A stretch of 64,000 nucleotides of DNA from Synergistaceae bacterium DZ-S4 (GTDB lineage: Bacteria > Synergistota > Synergistia > Synergistales > Synergistaceae). The translations under genes and the position numbers were made by a program. Of the stretch, positions 8,464-16,808 are shown piece after piece; the stretch's first letter is position 1; each line of letters opens with the position of its first letter. Location of the stretch: the NCBI GenBank assembly GCA_025943965.1, contig JAPCWD010000005.1, forward strand, positions 62,001 to 126,000, given 5' to 3'. The notes below the pieces were generated by a model. That model searched no databases, was not told the origin of the DNA, and saw only the letters and a program-made list of their open reading frames with translations.

Positions 8464-10411
8464 CACCTATGATAAGGGGGCGGGCAGGGAGTTTCTTGTT
8501 TCCAACGGCCGCGGGAGCTACGGGTTCTCAACGGTCATAGGAGCAAACACAAGAAGAGAGCACGGACTCCTCGTTGTCCGCCCGGAGGGAGAGACCCGGC
8601 ACTCAGTGCTGGTCAGCAAGATCGAAGAGACGATCTTCCACGAAAAGAAGAAGTATCAGCTTTCCACAAACCGCTACAAAGACCTCGTCTATCCTGACGG
8701 ATACAGATATCTTCAGGAATACCAAGGCAACCCATTTCCAAGTATGTTGTTCGTAATACACAGCATCCTCCTCAAAAAGTCGATTTTCATGCCTCAGGGA
8801 AAAGCGTGTACGATAGTCAAATACGAACTCCTGGCCGCGCCTGACAAGATCCGCATTGATCTGCGCCCGCTTTTCGCTCACCGGATCAATTCCGAGGTCT
8901 GTCCGGAGGCAGCCAAGGGAGAGCTTGAAATAATATCCAGGGATAACAGTTCGATCGGCGTAGAGGGAAAGGGACACAGAAGCTACTTCAGCGTCACGTC
9001 CGGCGCCTGGACTCCCAAACCTCTCTGGTACGAGAATCTCATCTACGAACAGGATGACATCACCGAAATGCCGTCGGTCGACCATCTGTGGTCTCCGGGA
9101 CACGTAAGCAGCGAAATATCCGAGGGAGACGTACTCTACGTCATTCTCTCCGACGAGCCCGTGACGATGCCCATGGAGGAGATACTTTCGATAGAAAAGG
9201 AGTGCTCCGAGAGGTTTGAAAATATTCTCGAACATGCCAACCTTCCGGCACTGAGCAGTGCCGAGCAGGATATGATCGCAGCCTCCTACCATCTGATAGA
9301 TGACAGGGACGACCCGGTTTCGCCTGTCTACACAGGGTATCCCTCTGTTGAGTTCAAAGCCAGGGATACTTTTGTCTCTCTGCCGGGACTGGCGCTTGCC
9401 ACCGGAAGAGAAAAAATAGCAGAAAGAGCCCTCAGGATCTGGGCTGACATATGCAGGAACAACGACTGGGTGATGCCTGAACGCATCGCACCCGACAGAA
9501 AATGCATATTTGAGGCAGCGGACAACGGGCTATGGTTCGTCTACGCGGCTGAGAAGTTTACAAAGCATGTGGGCCTGAAGGACGAACACGCTGAGATAAG
9601 GACCGCGGCAAGAAAAATAACAGACCGCTATCTCTCGGGAATAGACCGCCTGGACCTTGTCTGCGGAGATGACATGCTTCTGGCAGTCAACTCAGACGAC
9701 CCGCTGAGACACTGGATGGATGCAGTTGCCGGCGGAGAGACGGTCGTGCACAGAAGGGGATACCTGGTAGAGGTAAACGCTCTCTGGCACAACGCGCTGA
9801 AGGTCTCGGAAAAGTTCGCGGAGGCAGACGGCGACACCGCAGCCGCGAAGAAGTATGCCGAAACGGCGGAGAAGTGCGCAGCTTCCTTCCGTGAGGTTTT
9901 CTGGTACGCCGACAAAAAATGTCTCTACGACTGGATCGACCCATCAGCCCCAGAAAAAGACACGGCTATCCGGCCGAACCAGATATTTGCTGTCTCGCTC
10001 CCATACTCGCCTCTGACGGACGACATGGCGAGAGGCGTAATAAGGATCTGCTGGGACGAGCTTTATACCACATACGGACTTCGTACCCTGGATCCGAGGC
10101 AGGATAAGTTCAAGGGAAGGTCTGAAGGAAGGCTTGACCAGAGAATGAAGGCCCGTTTCCGCGGAATGGCATGGCCGTGGCTCCTTGGTGAATTCATATC
10201 GGCATTCCTTAAGTACAACCCGGCCAGGACCGACCTCGGATGGATCTTCATGCGGCCCTTCAACTCACATCTCAGACACAGGTGCCTGGGAGGTATAGCG
10301 GAGTGCTTCGATGGGATGATGCCCTACAAGCCTCACGGAGATGTGCTCAGTGCTATGGCTCTGGGAGAACTCTTAAGGGTTTTGCACGAAAATCTGCAAT
10401 TTGATGAGTAA
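8438..10411 (+). CDS. Glycogen debranching enzyme (amylo-alpha-1,6-glucosidase, GH133 type)
   Basis: Cytoplasmic enzyme that removes alpha-1,6 branch stubs from glycogen-like polymers. The product (657 residues) shows the bacterial/archaeal debranching N-domain (FLVSNGRGSYGFSTVIGANT near residue 13, residues ~10-230) and a C-terminal alpha/alpha-barrel with RFRGMAWPWLLGEF near 570 and HLRHRCLGGIAECFDG near 610. ATG 8429 lies on top of the GAAGGGGG ribosome site (8421-8428), so ATG 8438 is preferred. It overlaps whiA by 26 bases, suggesting co-transcription. A glycolytic gene set follows after a gap, consistent with use of stored polysaccharide. Confidence 0.9.
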   Translation: MYLGKADVNTYDKGAGREFLVSNGRGSYGFSTVIGANTRREHGLLVVRPEGETRHSVLVSKIEETIFHEKKKYQLSTNRYKDLVYPDGYRYLQEYQGNPFPSMLFVIHSILLKKSIFMPQGKACTIVKYELLAAPDKIRIDLRPLFAHRINSEVCPEAAKGELEIISRDNSSIGVEGKGHRSYFSVTSGAWTPKPLWYENLIYEQDDITEMPSVDHLWSPGHVSSEISEGDVLYVILSDEPVTMPMEEILSIEKECSERFENILEHANLPALSSAEQDMIAASYHLIDDRDDPVSPVYTGYPSVEFKARDTFVSLPGLALATGREKIAERALRIWADICRNNDWVMPERIAPDRKCIFEAADNGLWFVYAAEKFTKHVGLKDEHAEIRTAARKITDRYLSGIDRLDLVCGDDMLLAVNSDDPLRHWMDAVAGGETVVHRRGYLVEVNALWHNALKVSEKFAEADGDTAAAKKYAETAEKCAASFREVFWYADKKCLYDWIDPSAPEKDTAIRPNQIFAVSLPYSPLTDDMARGVIRICWDELYTTYGLRTLDPRQDKFKGRSEGRLDQRMKARFRGMAWPWLLGEFISAFLKYNPARTDLGWIFMRPFNSHLRHRCLGGIAECFDGMMPYKPHGDVLSAMALGELLRVLHENLQFDE

Positions 10412-10429
10412 AACGGACTAGATCCGTTT
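10411..10429 (+). terminator. Possible weak terminator hairpin after the debranching gene
   Basis: AAACGGA at 10411-10417 and TCCGTTT at 10423-10429 form a perfect 7-bp stem with a 5-base loop, starting at the last base of the stop codon. The following sequence (GACTTTAAAG) lacks a real T-run, so termination would be partial at best. Confidence 0.35.
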
Positions 10430-10456
10430 GACTTTAAAGCTATATGGTAGCAAAAT
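10428..10456 (+). promoter_or_regulatory. Candidate promoter for gap-pgk-tpiA
   Basis: TTGACT at 10428-10433, then 17 bases, then CAAAAT at 10451-10456. The -35 is good and the -10 is poor (4 of 6). The A+T-rich 121-base gap before gap is the obvious place for a promoter, and no better pair was found. Confidence 0.4.
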
Positions 10457-10491
10457 CAATTAAGAGCAAATAATAATCTATGCTCAAATAT

Positions 10492-10508
10492 TCACAAATA
10501 GTTTGTGA
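10492..10508. promoter_or_regulatory. Perfect dyad in the gap leader
   Basis: TCACAAA (10492-10498), spacer TAG, TTTGTGA (10502-10508): a perfect 7-bp inverted repeat 24 bases before the gap start codon. It could be a repressor operator or, as RNA, a small hairpin near the ribosome site. The half-site order is opposite to that of a Rex site. Confidence 0.45.
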
Positions 10509-10532
10509 CAAAAATTTAAGGAGGCAATTCTA

Positions 10533-11552
10533 ATGGCAAAGTACAAGGTTGCGATCAACGGTTTTGGACGAATTGGGCGTCTCTCGCTCCGTTCCTTCTT
10601 CATGAACGGAAAGGACAATCTCTTTGAGATCGTGGCAGTAAACGACCTCACACCGCCGGCATCCCTTGCATATCTCCTGAAGTATGACTCAGTTTTCCGC
10701 CGTTTCCCCGGCGAAGTTTCCATCGACGGAGACTTTCTTGTAGTGAACGGCAAAAAAATAAAGGCAGTGGCTGAACCCGATCCCGCAAAACTGCCGTGGA
10801 AAGAGCTCGGTGTGGACCTTGTAATCGAAAGCACAGGCCGCTTTACAGACGCCAATGCGGCAAAGGCTCACATCACGGCAGGAGCTAAAAAGGTCATCAT
10901 TTCGGCGCCGGCCAAAAACCAGGATGCAACGATAGTAATGGGAGTTAATGAGGGTATATATGACCCAGCAAAGCACAATATCATCTCAAATGCCTCCTGC
11001 ACCACGAACTGCCTTGCTCCGGTGTGCAAGGTCCTTCAGGAAAAGTTCGGCATTGTCGAGGGACTTATGAACACGATCCACTCCTATACTAACGATCAGG
11101 TAACACTCGACTTCCCGAAGTCTACTCTTTCCCGCGGAAGGGCGGCAGCGCTTTCCATCATCCCGACGACTACCGGAGCCGCAAAGGCTATCTCGGAAGT
11201 CATGCCGGAGCTGAAGGGTAAACTTAACGGTTTCGCTCTGCGCGTCCCGACCCCGGACGTCTCGGTCGTAGACCTCACTGTGGTTCTTGAAAAGGCCGTG
11301 ACCGCCGACGATGTGAACGCGGCAATGAAGGAATACGCCGAAGGGCCTCTGAAGGGCATCCTGGGCTATGAACCCGAAGACCTTGTTTCAATGGACTTCG
11401 TAGGTGATCCGCGTTCCTCGATCTTCGCGCCGAGGCACACCATGGTGATGGGCGACAAAATGGTAAAGGTGCTCTCATGGTATGACAACGAATGGGCTTA
11501 CAGCAACAGAGTGATAGACCTGGCAGAGCACATTTTCTCGAAGGGGCTTTAA
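10533..11552 (+). CDS. gap: Glyceraldehyde-3-phosphate dehydrogenase, type I
   Basis: Glycolytic/gluconeogenic oxidation of glyceraldehyde 3-phosphate to 1,3-bisphosphoglycerate. The 339-residue protein has the NAD-binding [10 protein letters not shown] at the N-terminus and the catalytic SNASCTTNC segment with Cys 156. VNDLT at residues 36-40 carries the Asp that favours NAD over NADP. The ribosome site AAGGAGG at 10519-10525 precedes ATG 10533. First gene of the gap-pgk-tpiA run, four bases upstream of pgk. Confidence 0.97.
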   Translation: MAKYKVAINGFGRIGRLSLRSFFMNGKDNLFEIVAVNDLTPPASLAYLLKYDSVFRRFPGEVSIDGDFLVVNGKKIKAVAEPDPAKLPWKELGVDLVIESTGRFTDANAAKAHITAGAKKVIISAPAKNQDATIVMGVNEGIYDPAKHNIISNASCTTNCLAPVCKVLQEKFGIVEGLMNTIHSYTNDQVTLDFPKSTLSRGRAAALSIIPTTTGAAKAISEVMPELKGKLNGFALRVPTPDVSVVDLTVVLEKAVTADDVNAAMKEYAEGPLKGILGYEPEDLVSMDFVGDPRSSIFAPRHTMVMGDKMVKVLSWYDNEWAYSNRVIDLAEHIFSKGL

Positions 11553-11556
11553 CCAT

Positions 11557-12747
11557 ATGAGGCTGAAAACTTTTTTGCCCGGTGACGTCACCGGAAAAAA
11601 GGTTTTGGTGAGGGTCGATTTCAATGTACCTCTCGAAGACGGCAAAGTTGCCGATCCTACAAGGATCTGTGCACATCTTCCCACTTTGAGGGCTCTTAAG
11701 GCGGCAGGAGCCAAGGTCGCTCTGATATCTCACCTGGGCAGGCCAAAGGGGACGGCGGACATGAAATACTCGCTTAAGCCTGTCGGCGAGGAGCTTGCGA
11801 ATATTACCGGATGGGATGTCCGTTTTGTCCCGGAGTGCGTTGGTCCTGACGTTGAAAAAGCGACCTCAGGCTGGGGCAACGAGGTCCTTCTTCTTGAGAA
11901 CGTCAGGTTCCATCCAGAAGAAGAAAAGAACGGCATGGATTTTGCAAAAAAACTGGCAGAGAACTTCGACCTCTTTGTCATGGACGCATTCAGCGCGGCT
12001 CACAGGGCCCATTCTTCAACAAGGGCGGTCGCGGAGGTGCTCCCATCATTCGCGGGACTTCTGATCGTGAAGGAGACAGAGATGCTCGGAACTGTCCGTG
12101 ACGACCCAAAAAAGCCATTCGTGCTTATACTGGGCGGAGCAAAGGTGTCCGATAAGATAGCCGTCGTAGAAAACATGCTGAAAAAAGTTGACACCATACT
12201 TATCGGCGGAGGGATGGCCTTTACCTTTTTCAAGGCGAAAGGGCTCGAGATCGGCAAATCACTCTGTGAGGAAGATAAGGTCGAGTTCGCTTCAAAGATG
12301 CTTGATGAGGCAGAAAAGCTTGGTGTGAAGATACTCCTTCCGCTGGATGTCATCGCAGCGGACGAGTTCAAAGCCGATTCGCCGTGGACTCTGGTCGCTC
12401 CTGAGGAGATCACCGCGGGCAAGATGGGGCTGGACATCGGCCCGGAGACTGCCGCGGCTTTTGCTGATGTCATTCTCTCTTCCAAAACTGTTCTCTGGAA
12501 CGGACCTATGGGTGTATTTGAGATGCCCGCGTTCTCAAAGGGGACTGAGGCTGTAGCCAAAGCGCTGGTAAAGGCAACGGAAACGGGTTCCTTCACCGTA
12601 GTCGGGGGAGGGGACTCCGCGGCGGCGATCGCCCGGTTCGGATTAGAGGATAAGGTCTCACATGTTTCCACAGGAGGAGGAGCAAGCCTCGAGTTCTTCG
12701 AAGGAAAGATACTGCCCGGAATAGAACCGTACGAAATCAGGGAATAA
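11557..12747 (+). CDS. pgk: Phosphoglycerate kinase
   Basis: Transfers the acyl phosphate of 1,3-bisphosphoglycerate to ADP. At 396 residues it has the typical bacterial length. Signatures include VRVDFNVPLED near residue 21, SHLGRPKG near 61, the central ILGGAKVSDKI near 192, and the nucleotide-binding TVVGGGDSAAA plus STGGGASLEFFEG near the C-terminus. ATG 11557 follows the gap stop by four bases, so the two are co-transcribed. A strong intrinsic terminator lies just after the stop, before tpiA. Confidence 0.97.
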   Translation: MRLKTFLPGDVTGKKVLVRVDFNVPLEDGKVADPTRICAHLPTLRALKAAGAKVALISHLGRPKGTADMKYSLKPVGEELANITGWDVRFVPECVGPDVEKATSGWGNEVLLLENVRFHPEEEKNGMDFAKKLAENFDLFVMDAFSAAHRAHSSTRAVAEVLPSFAGLLIVKETEMLGTVRDDPKKPFVLILGGAKVSDKIAVVENMLKKVDTILIGGGMAFTFFKAKGLEIGKSLCEEDKVEFASKMLDEAEKLGVKILLPLDVIAADEFKADSPWTLVAPEEITAGKMGLDIGPETAAAFADVILSSKTVLWNGPMGVFEMPAFSKGTEAVAKALVKATETGSFTVVGGGDSAAAIARFGLEDKVSHVSTGGGASLEFFEGKILPGIEPYEIRE

Positions 12748-12753
12748 AAAGAT

Positions 12754-12798
12754 AAAAGCGGTTTTGGGGATGAATTTCTGCCGAAGCCGCTTTTTTTT
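12754..12798 (+). terminator. Intrinsic terminator between pgk and tpiA
   Basis: Positions 12754-12767 pair with 12781-12794 (14 bp with two G-T pairs) around a 13-base loop, followed by an unbroken T-run to 12798. It lies between the pgk stop and the tpiA ribosome site, with only 22 bases left before ATG 12821. Confidence 0.85.
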
Positions 12799-12820
12799 GT
12801 ATATCAAGGAGGATCAGAAG

Positions 12821-13609
12821 ATGCGGAGAAGATTTATTGCGGGAAACTGGAAAATGTTCAACGGACCGGCTGCTACCGGGGAGTTTATGTCTGATTTTGT
12901 GCCGAAACTGACCTCGGATGCAGGTATCTCCTCAAATATTGATAAGGGAATGATGGAAGTCGCAGTCTTTGCTCCCTTTGTGTCGCTCTCTGCCGCTGCA
13001 GCGGGGAAGGGGAGCTCTCCTCTTATCATCGGCGCTCAAAACATGCATTGGGAAAAAAGCGGAGCATTCACCGGCGAAGTTTCGGCTCCCATGCTCAAAG
13101 AAGTTGGCTGTACCCATGTGATCATCGGACACAGCGAGCGCAGGCATGTATTCCATGAGACAAGTGAAGAACTTCACAATAAGTTGGTCATGGCCCTGGA
13201 AGAAGGACTGAAACCGGTTTTCTGCGTCGGTGAGCTGCTTGAAGAACGAGAATCGAGAAACACTTTTGACGTGATAAGAAAACAGCTTCTGGCAGGGCTG
13301 AAATCGATGGACGGCAAGGATGTTGCAGAAAAGATAATAGTCGCGTATGAACCCGTCTGGGCGATCGGAACAGGCAAGACTGCGGGCAGCGAAGACGCGC
13401 AGGAGGTCTGCGGATTTATCAGAAAACTTATTGCTGACACATTCGGCGAAGGCATATCAGACAAGACGATCATACTGTACGGCGGAAGCGTAAAGCCGGA
13501 AAACACTGCCTCGATACTTTCAATGAAGGACATCGACGGCGTACTTGTCGGAGGTGCCTCCCTGAAGCCCGACAGCTTCCTGGCGATAGCGAAGGCTGCA
13601 GTCCAATAA
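12821..13609 (+). CDS. tpiA: Triosephosphate isomerase
   Basis: Interconverts dihydroxyacetone phosphate and glyceraldehyde 3-phosphate. The 262-residue product has FIAGNWKMFNG at the N-terminus (catalytic Lys), IIGHSERR near residue 99 (catalytic His), and YEPVWAIGTGKTA near 176 (catalytic Glu). The frame runs upstream to 12764, but that stretch contains the terminator; ATG 12821 has AAGGAGG at 12806-12812. The spacing leaves no room for a separate promoter after the terminator, so expression probably depends on read-through or on a promoter inside pgk. Confidence 0.96.
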   Translation: MRRRFIAGNWKMFNGPAATGEFMSDFVPKLTSDAGISSNIDKGMMEVAVFAPFVSLSAAAAGKGSSPLIIGAQNMHWEKSGAFTGEVSAPMLKEVGCTHVIIGHSERRHVFHETSEELHNKLVMALEEGLKPVFCVGELLEERESRNTFDVIRKQLLAGLKSMDGKDVAEKIIVAYEPVWAIGTGKTAGSEDAQEVCGFIRKLIADTFGEGISDKTIILYGGSVKPENTASILSMKDIDGVLVGGASLKPDSFLAIAKAAVQ

Positions 13610-13675
13610 TAGAAATCTATCAACATCGATCATAGATAAGACATAATACATCATAAAAAGAGGGATCAGTATCGT

Positions 13676-13718
13676 CCGGAGGGGGCAAAGACAACCATTA
13701 AAACCCTCCGGCCTTTTT
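13676..13718 (+). terminator. Intrinsic terminator after tpiA
   Basis: CCGGAGGG (13676-13683) pairs with CCCTCCGG (13704-13711), with a 20-base loop and a T-run at 13714-13718. It ends the plus-strand glycolytic run and faces the minus-strand terminator at 13732-13768. Confidence 0.8.
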
Positions 13719-13731
13719 ATTGAAAGCGATC

Positions 13732-13768
13732 AAAAAAATGCCCCTCCAGGATCGACGCAGAGGGGCAT
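13732..13768 (-). terminator. Intrinsic terminator of the rplU-to-HIT transcript
   Basis: ATGCCCCTC (13738-13746) and GAGGGGCAT (13760-13768) form a perfect 9-bp stem. On the minus strand it is followed by a T-run (A-run 13732-13738 on the plus strand), 150 bases beyond the HIT gene stop. Confidence 0.85.
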
Positions 13769-13917
13769 AACTTGTATAGGTAGGCACATTCATACCTCTG
13801 AAAAAAGCGGTTGAAAAGAGCTCTCGCCTCAGGTAAGTATCTGCGTCCAGAAAAGGGGGCTTCTGATAAAAAAAATAAGGTCACATAAGATATATTATAG
13901 GACATTAATTATTTTTA
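13769..13917 (-). other. Untranslated stretch between HIT gene and its terminator
   Basis: Together with the two terminators this makes a 308-base gene-free gap between tpiA and the HIT gene. I see no convincing gene in it. The minus-strand frame across it (13717-13905) would run through the terminator hairpin and resembles nothing. It is most simply the 3' untranslated region of the minus-strand transcript. Confidence 0.5.
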
Positions 13918-14283
13918 TTATTTATACTTCATTTTTTCGGGAATGACGCCGCGGACACCGCCGTTGGGAGCTTCAGTGTCCCCTGGGTATCTGGGTATCA
14001 GATGTACATGAGCATGCATGACCGACTGTCCGGAAATCTTTCCGCAGTTCACTCCGATGTTGTAGCCCTCAGGCGAGTATATCTGGTCAAGCATAGGCTT
14101 AGCTTCATCGATCAGGTTGAAGATGGCCTCACGTTCTTCCTTTGTGATGTCAAAGAAGCTTTCCGCGTGTCTCTTGGTTATAAAGAGCATGTGTCCTTTG
14201 TTTACAGGCATCCTGTCAAATATCGCATAGACCAGTTCGTTGTCCAGTATATAGTCATCTATTTCACAAAAGATGCAGCTCAT
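13918..14283 (-). CDS. HIT-family nucleotide hydrolase (HinT-like)
   Basis: Histidine-triad protein, likely a purine nucleoside phosphoramidase or related nucleotidyl hydrolase. The HIT motif HAHVHLIP lies near residue 90 of 121, and the N-terminal CIFCEI segment holds the CxxC often seen in bacterial HinT proteins. A good ribosome site (GGGGAGGG) precedes ATG 14283. It lies 15 bases after rsfS, is the last gene of the operon beginning at rplU, and is followed by a terminator. The physiological substrate cannot be inferred. Confidence 0.9.
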   Translation of the reverse strand: MSCIFCEIDDYILDNELVYAIFDRMPVNKGHMLFITKRHAESFFDITKEEREAIFNLIDEAKPMLDQIYSPEGYNIGVNCGKISGQSVMHAHVHLIPRYPGDTEAPNGGVRGVIPEKMKYK

Positions 14284-14298
14284 CCTTTTCCCTCCCCG

Positions 14299-14673
14299 CT
14301 ATTCGTCCTGATCGCGGAATTTCAATGCAGGAGCGTCTCCCCAGAGCGAATCGAGCCTGTAATAGTCACGTCCCTCTCTGCTTAGAATGTTTACGACCAG
14401 GTGTCCGGCGTCCATCAGGCACCAGCGGCTGCTCTCCTCACCCTCGACCTTGTGAGGGAGCTTCATTTCGTCAAGTTTCTCGCTTGCAGTGTCACGCAGG
14501 GTCCTGGCATGAAGATCTGAACGGGCAATGGCGACTATGAATGCCTCAGTGAAACCTGAGACCTCGCTCAGGTTGTGTACGGTAACCTCCAGCGCATGCT
14601 TGTCCATCAGCGCGTCCACCAGTGGCTTGTATGGTTCGTAGAACTCCTCTATCGTAGCTTTTGATGATGTCAT
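14299..14673 (-). CDS. rsfS: Ribosomal silencing factor RsfS
   Basis: RsfS binds ribosomal protein uL14 and blocks 30S-50S joining under nutrient limitation. The 124-residue protein carries the family features LMDKHALEVTVHNLSEVSG, DLHARTLRD and SRWCLMDAGHLVVNILS. It sits between the LCP gene and the HIT gene and close to nadD, a neighbourhood (obg-nadD-rsfS) often seen in Gram-positive genomes. Start ATG 14673. Confidence 0.93.
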   Translation of the reverse strand: MTSSKATIEEFYEPYKPLVDALMDKHALEVTVHNLSEVSGFTEAFIVAIARSDLHARTLRDTASEKLDEMKLPHKVEGEESSRWCLMDAGHLVVNILSREGRDYYRLDSLWGDAPALKFRDQDE

Positions 14674-14727
14674 AAAAGTCTTCGCCCCGCCTTCTCAGAA
14701 ATTGAAATCTGTGGCAATCTGTAATTG

Positions 14728-16143
14728 CTATTGTGTGCTTATCTCTATAAGTTTGTCAATGCGGCGGATCAGCTCCTGGCTGTCGTGTCCGATGATCACC
14801 GAAGGATAGAATGCCTGATTGTTCGATCTTACCAGACTGCCGGGTATGTCAAGCAGTTTACCTAGAGTCTGGGCAGTTTTTATCATCTCAGGTTTCGCAT
14901 TTAAGGGGTATACTACGTTGCTGCTCCTGTAGTCAAAGTGCTTCGCATTTGCCGACATGACTACCTCAATGCCGATCTTCTGTAGTTTTGAGGCGACCTC
15001 AGTACTCAGCCCCGCTTTGCCTGATCCGTTGAGCACTGCTATCGATTCCGGCATAGACCTAATGAGGCTCAGAAGCTCGTCTTTTGTAATGGCATTTTCC
15101 GGTTTCTTCTCTTCCTTCTTTTCATGTCCGATCGTTTCTCCGTTTACCTTCGTCTCATCTGCCGCCGAAGAGTAGGACAAAGACAGGCCCGCAAAATTGC
15201 TGGTATTCTTGTTTTCCGTCATATCACCGGAGATCAGCATCTCGATCGGAGCGTTGAGGAATTCGTTCGCGGCCTTGGTGTCCCCCACCCAGTAGCTGAG
15301 GTTGTTGACCATCGCAGCCTGACCGTGGAGGGTGGAAAAGAATATCCGCTCCCTGCCGAGTTCGTTCTGGGCAAAACCTGCCAGCTGTATAGCGAGTGCG
15401 GGAGACATGTCCGTCTTGAAGAGCTTCATCATCTGCGCGGTCAGTTCCGGGATCTTGACAAGTATCCTGGGATCGTAGGCTTTTTTCAGAACTGCCTTGA
15501 TGAACTGCTGCTGCCTGTGCACCCTTCCTATGTCGCCCAGTGCGTCCATCCTGAACCGGACATAATGCAGCGCTGTTTTCCCGTCCATTGTCTGAAGGCC
15601 GGGCTTGATGTTGATGTCAAGCTTGCCTGCCCTGTCTACATATCTCATTTTTTTCTCAACATCTATCTCGACCCCGCCCAGGATGTCCACAACTGCAGGG
15701 AAGCTGACGTAGTCTATTATCACATAGTAAAGGATGGGCTGTCCGAGATACTTTTCGACGGTAGCCTTGAGAAGGTCCGGGCCTCCGTACGCAAATGCGT
15801 GGTTGAGTTTTTGAACGCCGTGTCCCGGGATCTGTACCCGGGTGTCCCTTGGAAGGGAGAGTACCCTAATGTTCTTGTCATCTATGTCGATAGTGGCGAA
15901 TAATACGGTGTCGGAGCGCCTTGAGCCCTCTACGTCATCCTCCCCCATGATGAGGATGTTGAACCTTCCCTGTTCCTTCAGTGCGGCGTACTGCGCACTG
16001 CCGCTGTCTATCGAACTCTCAATGGTGCCGAGTATGTCCTCTGATTTTGTGTGAAGTATGGAATAGACCTTGATCCCGGCGCCTGCGGCTATTCCCAGTA
16101 TTGCTATCGCCACGACTGTTATGATCGACTTATAATGTTTCAT
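14728..16143 (-). CDS. LytR-CpsA-Psr (LCP) family protein with LytR_C domain
   Basis: LCP proteins move undecaprenyl-linked glycopolymers onto peptidoglycan or other acceptors outside the cytoplasmic membrane. There is one N-terminal membrane segment (residues ~6-26), then an LCP domain (residues ~62-240) with RRSDTVLF, LPRDTRVQIPGHG and ALHYVRFR, whose Arg and Asp residues bind the pyrophosphate lipid. A C-terminal LytR_C domain (IAVLNGSGKAGLS, residues ~365-460) follows. ATG 16143 is preceded by an in-frame TTG at 16146; GAGGTAAA upstream serves ATG better. An LCP protein in a bacterium with LPS-type genes is noteworthy. Confidence 0.9.
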   Translation of the reverse strand: MKHYKSIITVVAIAILGIAAGAGIKVYSILHTKSEDILGTIESSIDSGSAQYAALKEQGRFNILIMGEDDVEGSRRSDTVLFATIDIDDKNIRVLSLPRDTRVQIPGHGVQKLNHAFAYGGPDLLKATVEKYLGQPILYYVIIDYVSFPAVVDILGGVEIDVEKKMRYVDRAGKLDINIKPGLQTMDGKTALHYVRFRMDALGDIGRVHRQQQFIKAVLKKAYDPRILVKIPELTAQMMKLFKTDMSPALAIQLAGFAQNELGRERIFFSTLHGQAAMVNNLSYWVGDTKAANEFLNAPIEMLISGDMTENKNTSNFAGLSLSYSSAADETKVNGETIGHEKKEEKKPENAITKDELLSLIRSMPESIAVLNGSGKAGLSTEVASKLQKIGIEVVMSANAKHFDYRSSNVVYPLNAKPEMIKTAQTLGKLLDIPGSLVRSNNQAFYPSVIIGHDSQELIRRIDKLIEISTQ

Positions 16144-16169
16144 CAAAGGCGTTTACCTCCATGCGGGTA

Positions 16170-16787
16170 TCAGATGTCTCTGTACAGGGACTTTTTTCTG
16201 ATATAGTGTTCCACAGACGGCGGGACAAGAAACCTTATGCTCCTGTCCCTTCTTACCCTCTCTCTCAGTCCCGTACTTGATATTGCCAGAAGCGGTATCT
16301 CAAGCGATATAATAGCTGACCTTAAGTCTTCGGGCAGTTCTTCCATTCTGCTGCGGGCATATCCATACCTACTAACGGCTACAAATTTACACATGCTCAT
16401 GATTTCCTCAGGGTTTTTCCATGAGACGATATCGAGTACGGCGTCCAGTCCCGTTATGAAGTAGAATTCCGTGTCATGATATTCCGGCATTGCTTTCAGC
16501 TGTCTCAATGTATCGATGGTATAGCTTTTGCCGGTCTTGTCGATCTCTATTCTCGAGACGGAAAAATAGGGACAATCGACTGTCGCCAGTACCGTCATCA
16601 TGTATCTGTCTCCCGAAGAAGAGACTTTCTCCCCTGCTTTGTGGGGAGGCTGGCCTGTAGGGACGAAAATAACTTCAGAAAGGCCAAAGGCGGCGTGGGC
16701 CTCGTCCGCAGCCCTGAGATGTCCGTAATGTATCGGGTCAAAGGTGCCTCCCATGATACCTATCCTTCTCTGACAGCTGTTAGTCAT
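16170..16787 (-). CDS. nadD: Nicotinate mononucleotide adenylyltransferase
   Basis: Makes nicotinate adenine dinucleotide from NaMN and ATP in NAD synthesis. The nucleotidyltransferase start IMGGTFDPIHYGHL with the HxGH motif is at residues 11-24, and the C-terminal ISSTGLRERVR with the SxTxxR-type motif is near 170. At 205 residues it has the usual length. It sits between obg and the LCP gene. Together with nadE and nadK elsewhere in this window, it covers the last three steps from NaMN to NADP. Confidence 0.95.
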   Translation of the reverse strand: MTNSCQRRIGIMGGTFDPIHYGHLRAADEAHAAFGLSEVIFVPTGQPPHKAGEKVSSSGDRYMMTVLATVDCPYFSVSRIEIDKTGKSYTIDTLRQLKAMPEYHDTEFYFITGLDAVLDIVSWKNPEEIMSMCKFVAVSRYGYARSRMEELPEDLRSAIISLEIPLLAISSTGLRERVRRDRSIRFLVPPSVEHYIRKKSLYRDI

Positions 16788-16808
16788 TATTTTCTGCCTC
16801 TTTTTGTC

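Noticed and set aside
10492-10508. Rex redox-repressor site upstream of gap
   Set aside because: Rex sites read TTGTGA first and TCACAA second; here the half-sites are in the opposite order with a 3-base spacer.
13717-13905. Small minus-strand protein in the tpiA-HIT gap
   Set aside because: It would run through the minus-strand terminator, shows no family pattern and has no clear ribosome site.
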